Origin: Annulohypoxylon bovei var. microspora
Taxonomy: Eukaryota; Ascomycota; Sordariomycetes; Xylariales; Hypoxylaceae
DNA length: 64,000 bases
Direction: 5' to 3'
Assembly: GCA_022836615.1 (NCBI GenBank)
Contig: MU405239.1
Location: 1 to 64,000 of the forward strand
Shown here: one piece after another, positions 35,643-48,245 of the stretch
Position numbering within the stretch: position 1 is the stretch's first letter
Layout: every line of letters starts with the position of its first letter
Notes under the pieces: generated by a model
What the model saw: only the letters and a program-made list of their open reading frames with translations
What the model was told of the DNA's origin: nothing
Database searches by the model: none
Program-made: the position numbers and the translations under genes

Positions 35643-38600
35643 CGTGACCGCATATTGATACTGAAAAAATTGGGAGAAGGGAGAGTCGACGTTAGAAGAG
35701 CCTCGTTAACCACATTGATGTTCCATCGAGATTCAGCCCCCAATACAACTGATCATTCCTGCCACAGCTTGCCAGCTGGGAGCAGCTGCAGCCGTTGGAA
35801 AAGGAATGGATATGTCAGTTATGGAAGACGTAAGAACATCCATCACTTGTATCATGTATGGCTTGCGACCTGTCACTCAACAGTATCTGTGTAGGCAGCT
35901 CGAAGCGACCCACCGTGATTGGTGAAGATATTCAATCGAGTTATCTTGGTAGTTTATGGGACTACCATAAAGATACCTATCTTCGAGTGTTAGATGAGAT
36001 CGCAAATTTCGCTCGGTCTCAATACAACCCCTCAAAGTAAATGGGTATAAGGAAACGTGCATATGAAAGTAACACAGCACGCATATGGAGAAAATCGATT
36101 CCTCAAGTTGCACAAAAGTGTGTTTGAGGTGGGTGGTGGTACGGAGCGAGAGAAAGATAGAACTAGAAAACTGATGCAGCTCAGGTAAGTTCAAGCCAGG
36201 TCATGTGATCTAATTTTCTGCATAAACCCCCGCATAAACGCATTCCGCCCATTTATCCAAAACAAAAAGCAATACTTCCTCTATCAAAAAAAAAGAGTTC
36301 AGAGATTCTTCAATCCATGGTCGCATTCATCGCCTCGCTCGTTTAGACAAGTAAATCATTACCATCTACCGCAGTTCTATGCGATCACCAAGGCTCGGAG
36401 TCGTTCGCATACTGCTACGGTAGTAGTCTGGCCAGGCCCGACATATGCAAGCTCTCCTTCGGTTTGCTTGATGATCGGTCAGCGCAAGGGGGATCATATG
36501 CCTGAAAAATGCCGAGTACGGGCGTGGGCGGATTGGCTATCTTCAGCCGCTCTACCCAGGAAACTTGCCCATGGGCTGGAAGGGTTGGGTCTGTTTATAC
36601 CAACCTCCACTAGGAACGGTTCCTGCTTGCCAGTAACCCAAGGCCAGATAGAATGACGACAGACGGCGACCGACTTCTTTGGAGCATACATGCACCTATT
36701 CTATCTGACAACTCGGGTTGCGCACCGTCGGCCGTCACAACCGTCTCGTGCCGCTCACCGTGACAATGGCCGACGTAATCGGTGAGCGGAGCAGATAGGG
36801 CAACTAGACGAAATAGATTTGATCGTCAGTTTGCCTAACTGTTGTTTGCATCCGCGACGAAAAATGTGACGATGGTGGAGTAGAAAAAAAAAACAGCACT
36901 TCTTCGTTTCGTGACATTGCCCTCACCGGCTTTTTTCTTCTTCTGATGTTGTGACACCAAGAGGGAGCACACTCTAGCTGCCGCTGACCGGTGTGGATAT
37001 TAGGAAGTATAATATGTATATCACATGAAGAAACCAGGTTACTATATTGCGATATATCACAAACTATCGCGAACTAGTCCTTGAAGGCTACCTGAGCAAG
37101 CTGTTAGGTAGTACCGTTTCCTTTTTCAGCACTCTGGATTGGCATCGGACCTAGTCCCGGTCCGCAAGTTATTGGGCGAGCGTATCTATTCAAATCACAT
37201 ATTCATACAATATTTATATATATCAAAGACATCTATTCCAAATGGTTAATATCACAAAGTATTTAAGCGTTCTGTTACATGTTCTGCTAAATACCCTTAG
37301 GGTTAGAGCCTCTCAAGCCCCACTAGAGCTGATCTCGTGTGCCAACTTTAGCAGGAAGGTCCATCTTATATGCCACGTAGTAGATCTTAAGGCACGCGTT
37401 GACCACTAAGATGCTTAAGTGTCTTTCGGGTATGTCGCTTAGGTGGATGTAGAAACGTTCCCATGGTCACGATCGCTGTAGTTCCCATGTCGCGGTTCCG
37501 CAGCAAGGGCAAAAATAAATGAGATTGTCGTTGCAGCATATGGCTAGAGAGGCATGGTTCCTAGATAGCGCATGCAAGCCATCTTACCTCATCGGCGATG
37601 ACGGTATACTGACGACGAGATAAAGTGGATACTGGCAAATGTGCTGGTTAATATAAACGACCTGGAAAGGCCATGACTTCAAACCATCCCTGCTGGATGG
37701 GGATGGCCACCTCACACAGCAGTGGGCTAGAAAGATGGGAATTCTTACATTCCCATGATTACTGTTGATCTTGTACCGGTACCATGCCATCACAACCCAA
37801 TAGCTCGGCGTCTCAGCACTGTCATCCTCACCGCGTACCACTTAACCTATCGAGGAAAGGCAGCAGATCCTTTCGCGGGTAAGCGGTCGTCGAATAGGGC
37901 CTCGTGGTTTCTTATCTTCCGAGCCGGTCAAGCCATCGATGAGAACATATTCTGGAAGTGATGGCAGCAGACACATTCTCGTCTCTGCATCGGGAGCTCC
38001 AGCGACGGGGAAAAGCTTAGCTGAAGAGCACGCGCGTCCGAGGAGTGTCACGCAAGGCGCTTTCCCTTGCGTTAGGGTGGGTATTGGCAACGAGATCCCG
38101 CTGAGCACGTTGAATCGACCGGTAGTCGCAGATGTTGCTCGCCCGAAAATCTCGACTTGTTATGCAGGAGGTTATGCATGACGTTGATGGCATGGATCCT
38201 ACACGGTAAACATGGCTCGCGGCTTTAGTCTCCGCGAATGAGCTCCTGAGATTGTCCAGCTCCTGGGTTAACTAACGCCTCGAGGCACTCTAGATTCATT
38301 CGGGAGAGACCTGCTTCAGATCTGAAATCCTGTTCTAACTAGTTGGTCCCACGGGAAACCCGGGGAACCCGGGGAACATGAGGTGATCTATCTGATTTCT
38401 GACCAAACTTGCAGATCAATATGATAGGGGCCGAAGGAGGCACAAGGCTAGTGTTCCGATGGGGAACAAAATGCGAATTCAAAAGGCTCTAATGGCACTA
38501 CGCAGGTAGGTTCAGCCGGTAAGTAGGTAGGTTTGGTGCGCGAACCAGATATCGATCGTGGGTAGCGGTCCTAAGTCGACTGGAATCGGGCTAATGTGAT

Positions 38601-38768
38601 AGGCTGTTCCCTAAAAAACTAAAGACAATAAATATTCTAGTATCCCTACCTACAAGTTAGGTTCGCCAGAGGTTCTTTCGTAAATTTGGCAACCCGTTTC
38701 TGGTAGACTATACTCGGCCGATTAGGAAACTCTGATAGAGAACCATTCATCTAATTCACCGCTTACAA
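35643..38768. other. 3.1-kb intergenic region
   Basis: No gene is supported; open frames are short and overlap in both directions. The first part is the HET-gene promoter and the last part that of the Nudix gene. Two exact 9-bp units AACCCGGGG lie at 38357-38374. Confidence 0.5.
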
Positions 38769-39889
38769 ATGGCCCACGGACCGCATGAAAAGCCCATTCG
38801 GCCAGTGGCCAAGCAGAGTGTGGCCCGCCTGTTGAAATCCGATGTTACGAAGATTGTAAGAAAGTTCGAGGAGTTGGTGCGACGGCAGCTATGGACCAAG
38901 GTGGACCCTAACCATCAGGTCAACTGGAATGATGCCGAAGTCTGGAAGAAGATCAACGAGGAAGGTTTCTACCATCGGGCTGACGAGATGCTAGTCAGTT
39001 GTGGAACAGTGACGGTCGATCAGGCCGAATCGCCACGACCACTAGTATTGGTGGTCTTCAACAAGAATATTGGTATATACCAATTACCAAAAGGGCGTAA
39101 GAACTTTGACGAGGGATACCTTGACGCGGCCCTACGCGAGACAGCGGAAGAGACCGGGGTCGCCGTCGAACCCCTGAGGCTCAGATTCGGGTCCAGATCG
39201 ACGCCACCAAAGCCGGTCCAGGCCCAAAATCAGGCCAGACAAGCCAGGTACGGCGTCGAAGACAAACTCACAGGTATTACAGAAGGGTTCAGCAACGAGA
39301 GCATTGGTGTCAGTGAATGGTGCGTTATGTGACATCCTTCCACGTGTCCTTAGTCTCATGTTTATCGCGATATGTTAGTCCGGCTTAGCTGACCATTCTC
39401 CTAATAGTACGTCCTTGAGAGCTCCTTACCATTTTCTTTCATTTCCCGTACTACTACTCTAGGAGATTTCGTACCAATACTTATTAGATCCGGATCCTGC
39501 TACTGGTGCCTGGAGACACATCTACTGGTTTGCGGCCAAGCCTGTGGGAGACACCAAACGCGACGAGGCTCGAATGACGGAAGAAGAAGATCGAATGAAG
39601 TTTTCGACTTTCTGGTTTTCCGAGACGGATGCGATCTCTAAACTCAAGCTCGAAGACGAGAAGTTCAGTGAGTAGAACTTAATCTCATTATTTCTCGTCC
39701 TTCAAAGGTTAGGTAGCTATGGTATCCTCGACTCTACCTGGTATTTCGGAGAGCAAACCTAAAGATTCTTAGTTTAATGCCACGATCATTTGACCTACCC
39801 AAATTCTTGAACATATAGCTTATTTCTTCTTTCGTATAGTGGTTCAGATCGCGTTCACGCATATCCGTAGCCTATCAGCAAACGATTAG
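38769..39889 (+). CDS. Nudix hydrolase
   Basis: Hydrolase for a nucleoside diphosphate linked to another moiety; the substrate cannot be told. A perfect Nudix box (G-x5-E-x7-REUxEExGU) spans residues 109-131: GRKNFDE, then AALRETAEETGV. It follows the beta strand NIGIYQLPKGR. The first ATG (38769) gives about 70 lysine/arginine-rich residues before the domain. Exon 1 ends near 39323. Exon 2 is 39463-39667 (EISYQYLLDPD...IYWFAAKP...) and exon 3 39840-39889, ending FTHIRSLSAND, about 269 aa. The exon 1 donor is uncertain: GTTATG at 39324 or GTCAGT at 39309 both keep frame, differing by five residues. The second intron (39668-39839) is supported by a GTGAGT donor and by the frame; without it the protein stops at once. 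Confidence 0.8.
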
Positions 39890-40682
39890 ACGAAAAGCCG
39901 AGGACGAGAATGAGAGATCAAGAAGGCGAAGAAAGCATAGTTCATAACAACGGCAAGGCAAGACAATAAACGGGACTTTCACGTGGGATTAAAATAAGAG
40001 AAGGAGTTGGGGTCATAATTGAGTCTTGGTATGTGGTTTGTATCTCGATGGGAAATGATTGTGATGAAAGTTGAATTTCGAAATTGGTTGAACTGTCATG
40101 TAGCAATAAGGGTACTTAGGTACCACTTGTTGGCTTTTCCGCTTTATGATTCTGCAAATTTCATGTTTTCAGTTAAAAGAGAAATATATTGTTGTTAGTT
40201 ACACACATAATATGTATTGAGTTGTTGTTAACTAATATTTAGGTAGGTAGTTTTCGAGTACAGACCGGCGGTTTCCTAAAGAAAGGGGTCGTCAGCCCTA
40301 TGAATTCGAAACTGTTGAAGTGAAGGAGGCGCTAGTCCATTCCTAGTCTAGGCCCTCATTAGCCGACGGCCACTTCCGATCACCAATAGCACACCTTAGA
40401 CGATGACATCACGGCAGTATCATAATTATCTACCCCACACCTTCTAGGCGTATTCGCTTGAAGCTACCCCTCACGCTGAGGATAATGTGTAACTTGAATG
40501 TAAATTGTAAATGTTAGAAACTGCTATCTGGATGTAAACTGTAAAATATTCAAATAGACCCGTGCTAATTCCGCGTATAGGTAATTCAAAGTTAAAATAG
40601 AACGAATCAGATCTCTCGATATTCCATATCCCACATCCCGTGTCTAATAGTGTAACATTTGGACGGTGCGATACCTAGGAGT
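39890..40682. other. Intergenic spacer
   Basis: Roughly 800 AT-rich bases between two plus-strand genes. It should contain the Nudix 3' end and the dienelactone hydrolase promoter. AGGTAGGTAG occurs at 40241-40250. No gene is seen. Confidence 0.55.
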
Positions 40683-41842
40683 ATGCCTCTATCCAGACAT
40701 CTTTCCGGATCCCGAAGAGTTGCTGCCGTAACATCAAGCCTAGTAGCTCCACCGATAGCTAATTCTCAAGTTCACCCACCATCTTTTTCCCATTCTAATT
40801 CCAAATCTAATCCTTCAATCTCGTCAAGTTCACACCCATTCTCACACACCAGAAATCTTACTTCTCAGTCAATCGGAAAACAAGATCTTTTAAATCAGTC
40901 AACTCCTAAACATATTTGCAAGATGTCGACCATGCCAGCTCAACATGGTCATTCTGAGGCCTGCTGTAACATTCCACCTGTAGTATCGAAGGGATATAGC
41001 GCAAAAGGCAGTTATGAGGAGCTTGGGGGCTTCAAATCATGTAGGCGGCCACCACCACCACTACCACCACCACTACCTCTCTCCAATTCCTTCATGATAG
41101 CTAACCGTGCCGATCGTAGACGTCACCGGTCCGAAGGAGGCAACTAAGGGCATAATCACCATCTTCGATATCTTCGGGTTCTACCCGCAAACACTACAAG
41201 GCGCTGATATTCTCTCAACCTCGGACCACTCACAGCAGTACAAAGTCTTCATTCCAGATTGGTTCAATGACGATCCCGCTCCTCTCTCGTGGTTCCCTCC
41301 CGATACCGAGGAGAAACAGAAGAGTCTCGGTGCTTTCTTCCAGAAGAATTCACCTCCAAGCGTAGCCGCCAAGGTACCAGACTATGTCAATGCCGTCTCG
41401 GCCAAGTATCCCGAAATCAAGACATGGGCTATTCTCGGGGTAAGATGTACCCACCTAAAAACATAATATTAGATGTAAGTTCATATGCAAGTGCTAATAA
41501 CAGTCACGATAGTTCTGCTGGGGAGGCAAGGTCGTCTCTCTCGTTACCTCAAAAGCAGACACCGTCTTCAAAGCAGGCGTCGAAGCTCACCCGGCAATGG
41601 TTGACCCCGCCGATGCCGAGAACATCAAGGTTCCCCTCGCTTTGTTAGCATCGAAGGACGAGCCGCCCGAGGACGTCAAAAAGTTCGAGGCGAACCTTAC
41701 GGGCCCTAAGCACGTCGAGACCTTCGGCGACCAGATCCACGGCTGGATGGCCGCGCGCTCCGACCTAGAGGACGAGCACGTCAAGGCCGAGTATACCCGC
41801 GGCTACGAAACTGTGCTGAAGTTCTTGTCGCAGCATGTCTAA
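40683..41842 (+). CDS. Dienelactone hydrolase family protein
   Basis: Alpha/beta-hydrolase of the dienelactone hydrolase family; the physiological substrate in fungi is unclear. Exons end at 41040, then 41120-41439 and 41513-41842, with introns of 79 and 73 nt that have CTAAC and CTAAT boxes. From ATG 40923 the protein is 255 aa, the family's normal size, opening MSTMPAQHGHSEACCNIPPV. In that numbering the triad is Cys148 (FCWGGK), Asp195 (ASKDEP) and His222 (DQIHGW). An earlier in-frame ATG at 40683 adds 80 residues rich in Ser, Pro and Arg (MPLSRHLSGSRRVAAVTSSL), with almost no acidic residues, which looks like a mitochondrial presequence. Either start, or both, may be used; I give the longer extent. 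Confidence 0.88.
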
Positions 41843-42510
41843 AATGCCCAAAATTATTTTGATTTACGGATTGGCAGAGTGGTTAATATGTAGGCAGATA
41901 TATATCCAAGTAGGCCGAGATCTACCGAAATGGCCTTTGCACATATGACTTACCTAGCTCCTTAATTTACGATTACGACCCCTTCTTCTTTACCTGCGAT
42001 CAAGCGCGAATCAGGCGCGGATTAGCAAGTCTCAAGTTACGTGCGAGCCCAACTAGAATTAAGCTGTGGGACAGCATACGGAACTTTAGGTTAGAGAATA
42101 CCTAGCAAATCACTGTATTGGTGAAAAGTTCTCAACATGTGAGTAAATTGTCTTTGCCATTGTGCTATAACTCGAAATTTCCTTCCAATACGTCCCTTGC
42201 CTTGTGCCATATGGCGTGTGTGTTTTTTTTTTTTTTTGTGGTGATGTAGCACTTGCTACACCAGTTGAAGATGTCCGGATTGCCTAAGGACCAACGACAC
42301 TTGTCGCGATACGCAGCAAAACCTTCAACCTAGCGAACAAATCTCTGCAGTAGCAACCCATTTTCGTGATTCCATAGCAGGCATTGCTGCCTCCTATCCG
42401 TTCTTAGCTCATGTCTTAGGCTAGTTGGAGAGATCCCAGGGCTCGTTCAGATCGAAGGGTGCGCCGGAGGTTGTCTCTCAGGCTTTGCCGTACTCATCAT
42501 GGGCTACATG
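41843..42510. other. Convergent spacer with poly-T tract
   Basis: Between converging genes. A long poly-T run lies at about 42223-42237. It likely contains both 3' untranslated regions. No gene is seen. Confidence 0.55.
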
Positions 42511-43965
42511 CTAATCCTCATCGTGGCGCGTGGGCTGGTTGGTGGGTACGTGTCTACCACGACTCTGGCTTTGACCTTGGGCACGGGTCGAGGTCTGCTG
42601 AGCTCGGTTCAGACGCTGGCCGTGATTGGATAATAGTCCCGCTTGCTGCAACTGGTTAACTTCGTACGAGGGTGGTTCATAATGATGGAATATTCCATGA
42701 CCCTGGGGGAGAGGCAACTCTCCTTGAGTTCGCCAGGTGTCTAGTTGCAAGGGCGTATGCTCGGCCGCTTCTCCAGTTCGTCTGGCGGGGCCAAGGTGGG
42801 TACTGGTTCCTCGTCCTCCACTGTGAGTAGGGCGGTGGTCCTGAGGAGGCTGAGGAGAACCTGTCTGTTGACGCAAACTATCATTCATGTTAGCGTCGGA
42901 GAGGCGTTGGCGAAGGTTGAACAGGTCGGGGTTGCGGCTCTCGGCAGGGTTTCGTCTTCGCTCGATTACGGGTGGTCCGGGGACTTCGGGGCCTTCATGC
43001 TTCTCGAATTGGATCATGGCCCATTCCTTGCCCATCTCGAGATTCCATTGTTGAAGAGCACTGGCGTTGTTCTGAGTTGGCCTGTCGTTACGGCTTGCGC
43101 GCTTCATCTCCAGCATATCCTTGAGCTCGGCCGAGCGGGGTGCGAGGATGGCTACAGACTTCACCGTGAACCAACCCACGAATTCGAAGCGGGGCTTGGG
43201 AATTAAGTTGAGCTGCTGGAAAATAGCAATGAGGGCGTGTGGAGCAGGGTCGTACGCGATCGGCTTGATATCCGCCACAGGAATCTGCGGCGGCTCATCC
43301 CAAAGGTAGCGAATTTGGGCAAAACGGTCCTCCATACGGCGCAATTCTTCTTCCGGTCGGCTTCCGATGCCATTGTAGCTTGTATTGCAGTCGTTTCGAG
43401 AGCTATGCCTGCTAGAGGCCTCATCCGGATGCGAAGAAGATGAGGGGGTAGGAACGGAAGGACGTTCCCATTCGCCTCGACGGCACTTGTTTAAACTGTA
43501 GCCGGGGATAGTCTCCAGATTGCTATCCGTAAAAAGGAAGTAGGCCTTTTCCCAGTTACTCTTGTCGGCCTCGTCGAGAAGCACGTAAGCTAGCTCCGGG
43601 TCGCGATCCCGGGAAGAATTGAGGGGACGGCTGTTGGCGTCGTCCCAAAGCTCACCCCAATAAAATCGCCCGATATCAGGGCGATAGTACAACGATTCTG
43701 TCGATTCAGTGGGAGGGAAATCATTGGCGGTGCCGGGAGCTGCCACCTAGGCACGACGACGACCACGACCACCGTTCTCTCCACCAGAATTGTGCTGAAC
43801 GTCACTAGTACCGCCATTGTTGTCATCATGGGCAGCATCGCCTCCTCGTCCGCCGCGAGGGACGCGCGAGGAAACATTGCTAGGAGGCATCAGGAGTGAC
43901 ATGTCCGGACTGTCCTGTTGGCCTCGGCGGAAAGGCGGGATGTAGGGTTCTTTGCCGTTAGACAT
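42511..43965 (-). CDS. Conserved-looking protein of unknown function
   Basis: I do not recognise the family. ATG 43965 has a strong context (CCACCATGT) and begins MSNGKEPYIPPFRRGQ. Exon 1 runs to about 43812 and exon 2 from about 43739 to the TAG at 42511, about 460 aa. This splice (GTACTA donor, GGCAG acceptor, 72 nt) keeps frame, but its branch site is poor; GTTCAG to CCTAG is an alternative. A glycine/asparagine/arginine-rich head is followed by a block with LYYRPDIGRFYWGELWDD, AYVLLDEADKSNWEKAYFLF, and later HALIAIFQQLNLIPKPRFEF and VGWFTVKSVAILAPRSAELK, which looks like a folded domain. The last 150 residues are Gln/Arg/Gly/Pro-rich and likely disordered. Such a layout would suit an RNA-associated protein, but that is only inference. 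Confidence 0.65.
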
Positions 43966-46390
43966 GGTGGACTAAGTACTTCTACGTAAAGAATAATGAG
44001 CGTTGATGAACGACGATGGAGAGAAAGAAGAACGATGCTTAGGTCTGCCGACGGAGAAGTTTGGTAATGCGCCACGTCAGCCTAAGGCTACGAGGGGGTG
44101 TACGAGGGTGATCGGCTGTGTCTCTAGTAAACTTGAGGCTACAGTGAACGCGAAGGAAAGCTTTTGTGGTTCGAGATTGTAAGAGTGTTGGAAGCGGTTG
44201 GCTGTTGGTAAAAGTAGATAGAAGTAGAAGCCTGATGAGAAGGAAAGAAAAATCTTAGAAGCTTGGGAATAGTTAAGTTTATATAGCATTTCAAAATTTC
44301 TGAGGTCATCTAGACCGATTTGGAGACCCTCGAGGATGTTGGTCTTGTGGCCTATTCCTATTCTATATAGGTATGACACGCCCCCTAGCCTCTTTCCTAT
44401 ATAAAGGAGTGTAGTTGCCTGTATGAAGATAGGTCTATGAGTCTATGACTAAATATTAAATCAGAGAGTGGCCCGGAAGAATCCACAAGCATCCGCTTAT
44501 GTTTATTGATATATCGACACAGTTTCTGTTTGCGACGGTTATAAAAGATCGTCCTCGACAACGGGTTCACACAGTCGAATCTCTAACTATATCGACCTAG
44601 TTGCTTCTGAGTACATAACCGACTAATGTAAAACCAAGTCATCTCTGAGAGTCTAATTTATGTGAAGGCAAACATTAACTAGGTGCACTCACCTGGGCAA
44701 CTGATATTGATGACTTAGACATAACAAAGTAGGAATCATCATGGTTGGGTCGAAGGACGACTATTACCAGTGCCTAATTAACTCATATACAACCATTGCG
44801 GCACGGCTTGAACAAAGCATAACTACATAACACTTGAAGTCATTAAGAAAAAAATCCCCATCATCTGGCCGAGTAGAACTTAGACATGTCCCGTTTGGTT
44901 TTAGCCAAGTACCTCTTGTGTAAACATTGGTAGGTAATTGCAACGAGTGCTTGTATAGGTACCTAGACATTATTCACTGTGAGTGACATATGATATCTAT
45001 TAACATCATCACATACGCTTCCCAACTTTGTTCATTAAGCAGTCAAAGGAAACTGTTTTGAGTATTGTATTGCTTATTTTGACGTACTGATTGATCTAGT
45101 TAACCCCTTTTCGTGAAATCCATTACGTGGAAAACATTGTAATTGAACTTCTACCTAGCTTTTCACCCATAGAGGCATAAAAGTGATGAAAACAATACCA
45201 ACATGTTGCATATAACATTATACCTACTTTAAATGAGGTATGATATTTTAACAAAGCGGTTAAAAACTTCCAATATTTTTGCAGTGTAGTGCAAATAGGG
45301 GTAAAAACAAAGAGCCTCATTAAATTTTACCTTTAAGAACTTGATTTATTCCAAGCCGAGACGGCCACTCGAAAATAAGGTGATTATGAATCTTTCAAGT
45401 ATGAGCTCTACATATTTAACCATAATTTCCTCTATGCTTTCATATGCCATTTAAATAGGTATGTTTAAGGCGTCATCAAAAGCACCTTAGTCTTTTCAGC
45501 TATCAAAAAATTAGTCCGTGTAAGAAGAGTATCTACGAGTCGTTAGCATTGAGAGCTGTAATAGGCGGTAATAAATTCAAACTTACTAGGTATAGAAAGT
45601 TGTTCCGAGACATATACCTTGTAGCAAGTACGATTCATCTCTCTCCTAATAATTTTTTTATTTTGCTATCTTAGCCAGCGAAGTTGCTTTTCACTATCAG
45701 GAAGGTCTTAAAGATGTTTGTTTAACTATCTTATACTAAAATTGTTCCAAGCAACATTACTTGAGCACGTCTTAGACGAATAGAAGAAATAAGTAAAATA
45801 TTGATTACAAACATAGCGTTCCAATAGGTAACTTGGTTAGAATATGCCCACATCTGGCAAACACATGATAATATATCACTACCTAGGTATTTAGATACCA
45901 AGATATGTCCAGGGAAGCAAACCTTATACTAGCATTTGCCATTCCTCTCGTGTATTCGCCAAATTATCAGTCATTGCTGTTTGTGGGGTAAAAATAACAA
46001 CCTTCCTGATAAGCAAATTCGTCCTTTATGTGGGTTTAACGATGCTATGTATCATATACTGCCATTCCGCTGATATAAAAAAACTGCTTAGCTATAACAT
46101 CCAAGCGAGTTCAAATCCCTTGCTGGACGTATATGCCAGGCTATAAAGTTATCTATACCCAATTACGACTCTCATGCCAGCCAATCCAAACCCATAACAT
46201 GAATTCATGTAGATAGAAAGCCGGGAGTCTATATATCATTCCGAATAATATACACCGCAACTACTTCCTGATATAGTCCTTTACTCGTAGACAACCACGA
46301 TGTCAACTAACAAGGCAGCTAAAAGACAGGTAGCAGTAATATACACTCTAGCACACGTATGTGCTTGGGCATCTAAGTAGAATTCACTTT
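43966..46390. other. 2.4-kb AT-rich intergenic region
   Basis: No gene is supported. Composition becomes strongly AT-rich from about 44400 to 46250. An ACCTAGGT word lies near 45882-45890. The first few hundred bases are presumably the promoter of the minus-strand gene ending upstream, and the last ones the ATP12 3' region. Confidence 0.55.
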
Positions 46391-47584
46391 CTACCTCCCT
46401 CCCGTGCCACTAACAAGCAGCACCACGCTCCCCAACTGCCGCCTCAAGTCCTCCTTCTCCACATCATGCGTATCCTCGACCTCGCCCCACCTCCCGGTCT
46501 GCCAATCGACCTCGATGCTCGCCAGCCTCGCCGCCTCCTCAACACCAAACACCCTCCCCTCGCCCGCCGCCGCCCCGCCCGCGCCCGCGCCCACGCGCCC
46601 CTCGCTCCACTCCACCAGCAGCCTGACCGCGGCCAGCAGCCCCTTCCCGGCCAGCACGCCCCTCTCGAGGCCGGCGAGCTCCCAGTGGCTGAGGCCCATG
46701 ATCCAGCCTTGCACGACCTGCCTCGTGACCTCGGGGTGGCGCCTGGGCACGATGGTCTCGCCGTCGAGCACGGGCTCGATGCGCACGCCGGGCCACACGC
46801 GGCTCGCCAGAAACCCCAGGACCTCGTCGGCGGCTTTCTTCTGCCGGTCTCTTAGGCTCTCGCCGGGCCCGTCCTCGAACCGCGGCGGCGGCGCCCAGCA
46901 GAGCAGGGAGTCGGTGTCGAGGTAGCGCAGCAGCGTCCGCGCGATGCCCTCCCGCACGCTACCCCCACTTTTAGCAGTGGCGGCGGCGTCCTCGTCCCCG
47001 ATGTCCAGCGCGCGGCACACGAGCGCCGTGAGCGGGATCAGGTGCTGGCGCGTGGCCTGCTGGGGCGAGAGCAGCATGTCCCACTCAGCCGCGAGCGCGT
47101 GCGCGAGCAGCGGCTTCGAGATCGGGAGGCGCACGACGGCCTTGGTGTCGGGCCTCCGCAGCGGCCGTGTGTCGAGGTGCACCTGCCAGGCGCCGTCGAC
47201 CTCGTGCACGTGCACGTCCTTCCAGAAGCGGTTCCTGTACGTAGCGTCCCTAAGCGTCTTCTTCGAGCTCGCCGACTTAGATAGCGAGGAAGAGGAGGAC
47301 CTGAAGGTGGCTTCGGCCTGCCGGACCGCCTGCGCCTTTTCCAGGAGATCGGCTTGTCTTTTCCGCCGCTCGAGCCGCAGGGTCGCGCTGTCGGATTCTG
47401 GGGCGGGGGGCTCCGGGGGCGGGCCGGTGCCGTGGATGGGGGAGACGGTCGCGGGCGCGGGGGTGGTGTTGTGGATTTTGCGCTGCTGTCGGGCTGCTAG
47501 GGGGAGGGTCGTCGGGCTTGGGTGGCTGCATTGGAGCTGCTGGCGGATCGCCGACCGCAGAGCTATTCGAGTTGGCGGTTTCAT
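46391..47584 (-). CDS. ATP12: Mitochondrial F1-ATPase assembly chaperone ATP12
   Basis: Matrix chaperone that binds the F1 alpha subunit and prevents its aggregation during ATP synthase assembly. The single-exon frame gives 397 aa from ATG 47584. A further ATG 27 codons upstream (47665) opens a less basic, acid-containing stretch, so I prefer the downstream start. Its product begins MKPPTRIALRSAIRQQLQ, an arginine-rich amphipathic presequence likely cut near RQQRKIHNT (33-41). The domain starts at RFWKDVHV (about 119): then WQVHLDTRPLRRPD, LPISKPLLAHALAAEWD, SPQQATRQHLIPLTALVCRALDI and YLDTDSLLCWAPPP, matching the family in order. Length is close to other fungal ATP12 proteins. The 3' half is extremely GC-rich and generates antisense open frames. 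Confidence 0.93.
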   Translation of the reverse strand: MKPPTRIALRSAIRQQLQCSHPSPTTLPLAARQQRKIHNTTPAPATVSPIHGTGPPPEPPAPESDSATLRLERRKRQADLLEKAQAVRQAEATFRSSSSSLSKSASSKKTLRDATYRNRFWKDVHVHEVDGAWQVHLDTRPLRRPDTKAVVRLPISKPLLAHALAAEWDMLLSPQQATRQHLIPLTALVCRALDIGDEDAAATAKSGGSVREGIARTLLRYLDTDSLLCWAPPPRFEDGPGESLRDRQKKAADEVLGFLASRVWPGVRIEPVLDGETIVPRRHPEVTRQVVQGWIMGLSHWELAGLERGVLAGKGLLAAVRLLVEWSEGRVGAGAGGAAAGEGRVFGVEEAARLASIEVDWQTGRWGEVEDTHDVEKEDLRRQLGSVVLLVSGTGGR

Positions 47585-48245
47585 TGTGATTACGGCTGTA
47601 GAAGAGAGGTCGTCTTGAAGTTGAAGTTCAGAGAGTGGAAGTGGCACTTGTATAAATTTACGCATGTTTCTTTATCGATTATGCAACAGCTCCAACATCC
47701 TTGCACGCCAATTAACCAATTATAGCTCGAGGATCTATGCTCCGCTAATATCAAGATGACATAAGAAGTCCTCATTTTTGCTTACATAAGTCGGATTTTA
47801 AATTTATTAAAAACTCATAAATATCACGAGTCTAAGATTCTATGAATTTAGTTTTTCGCTTTTTTTATTGATATGCTCTTCTCTATACTTAAATAGCCAG
47901 CCTATACACCTGGCCGGCGAATCAGAAGCAAAACTACCCACCACGCTGAAAGCAAATAGGCCGACAAAAGGACAAGACAGAGGTGTAATATATACAATCA
48001 CATGTTAGGTAGAGTTGCCTCGAGTAATAGTCTTTTAAGAAGTTCCAGTTTCCATCCTTGTTTTATACGGCTAGGCCTTCCCTAGATACTCCCCGGCGTT
48101 AATAGTATATGCAACGCCTCACCCATGAGACGAATAGCTCCGTCGCCTCAAAGCTGCCATTAAGAATTCAACTTCAATCCTTTCGCCTCCACAAAACTTA
48201 AGTTAAAAGTACCAAGTACATAAGAGCTTGTTATAGTGTAGACTG
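47585..48245. other. ATP12 promoter / EFR3 3' region
   Basis: 660 bases between two minus-strand genes, AT-rich near 47780-47870. It should carry the EFR3 terminator and the ATP12 promoter. Nothing else is seen. Confidence 0.6.

Noticed and set aside
46108..46130. tRNA-like GTTCAAATCC box
   Set aside because: The T-arm pairs only with a nine-base loop, and no acceptor, D or anticodon arm is found upstream.
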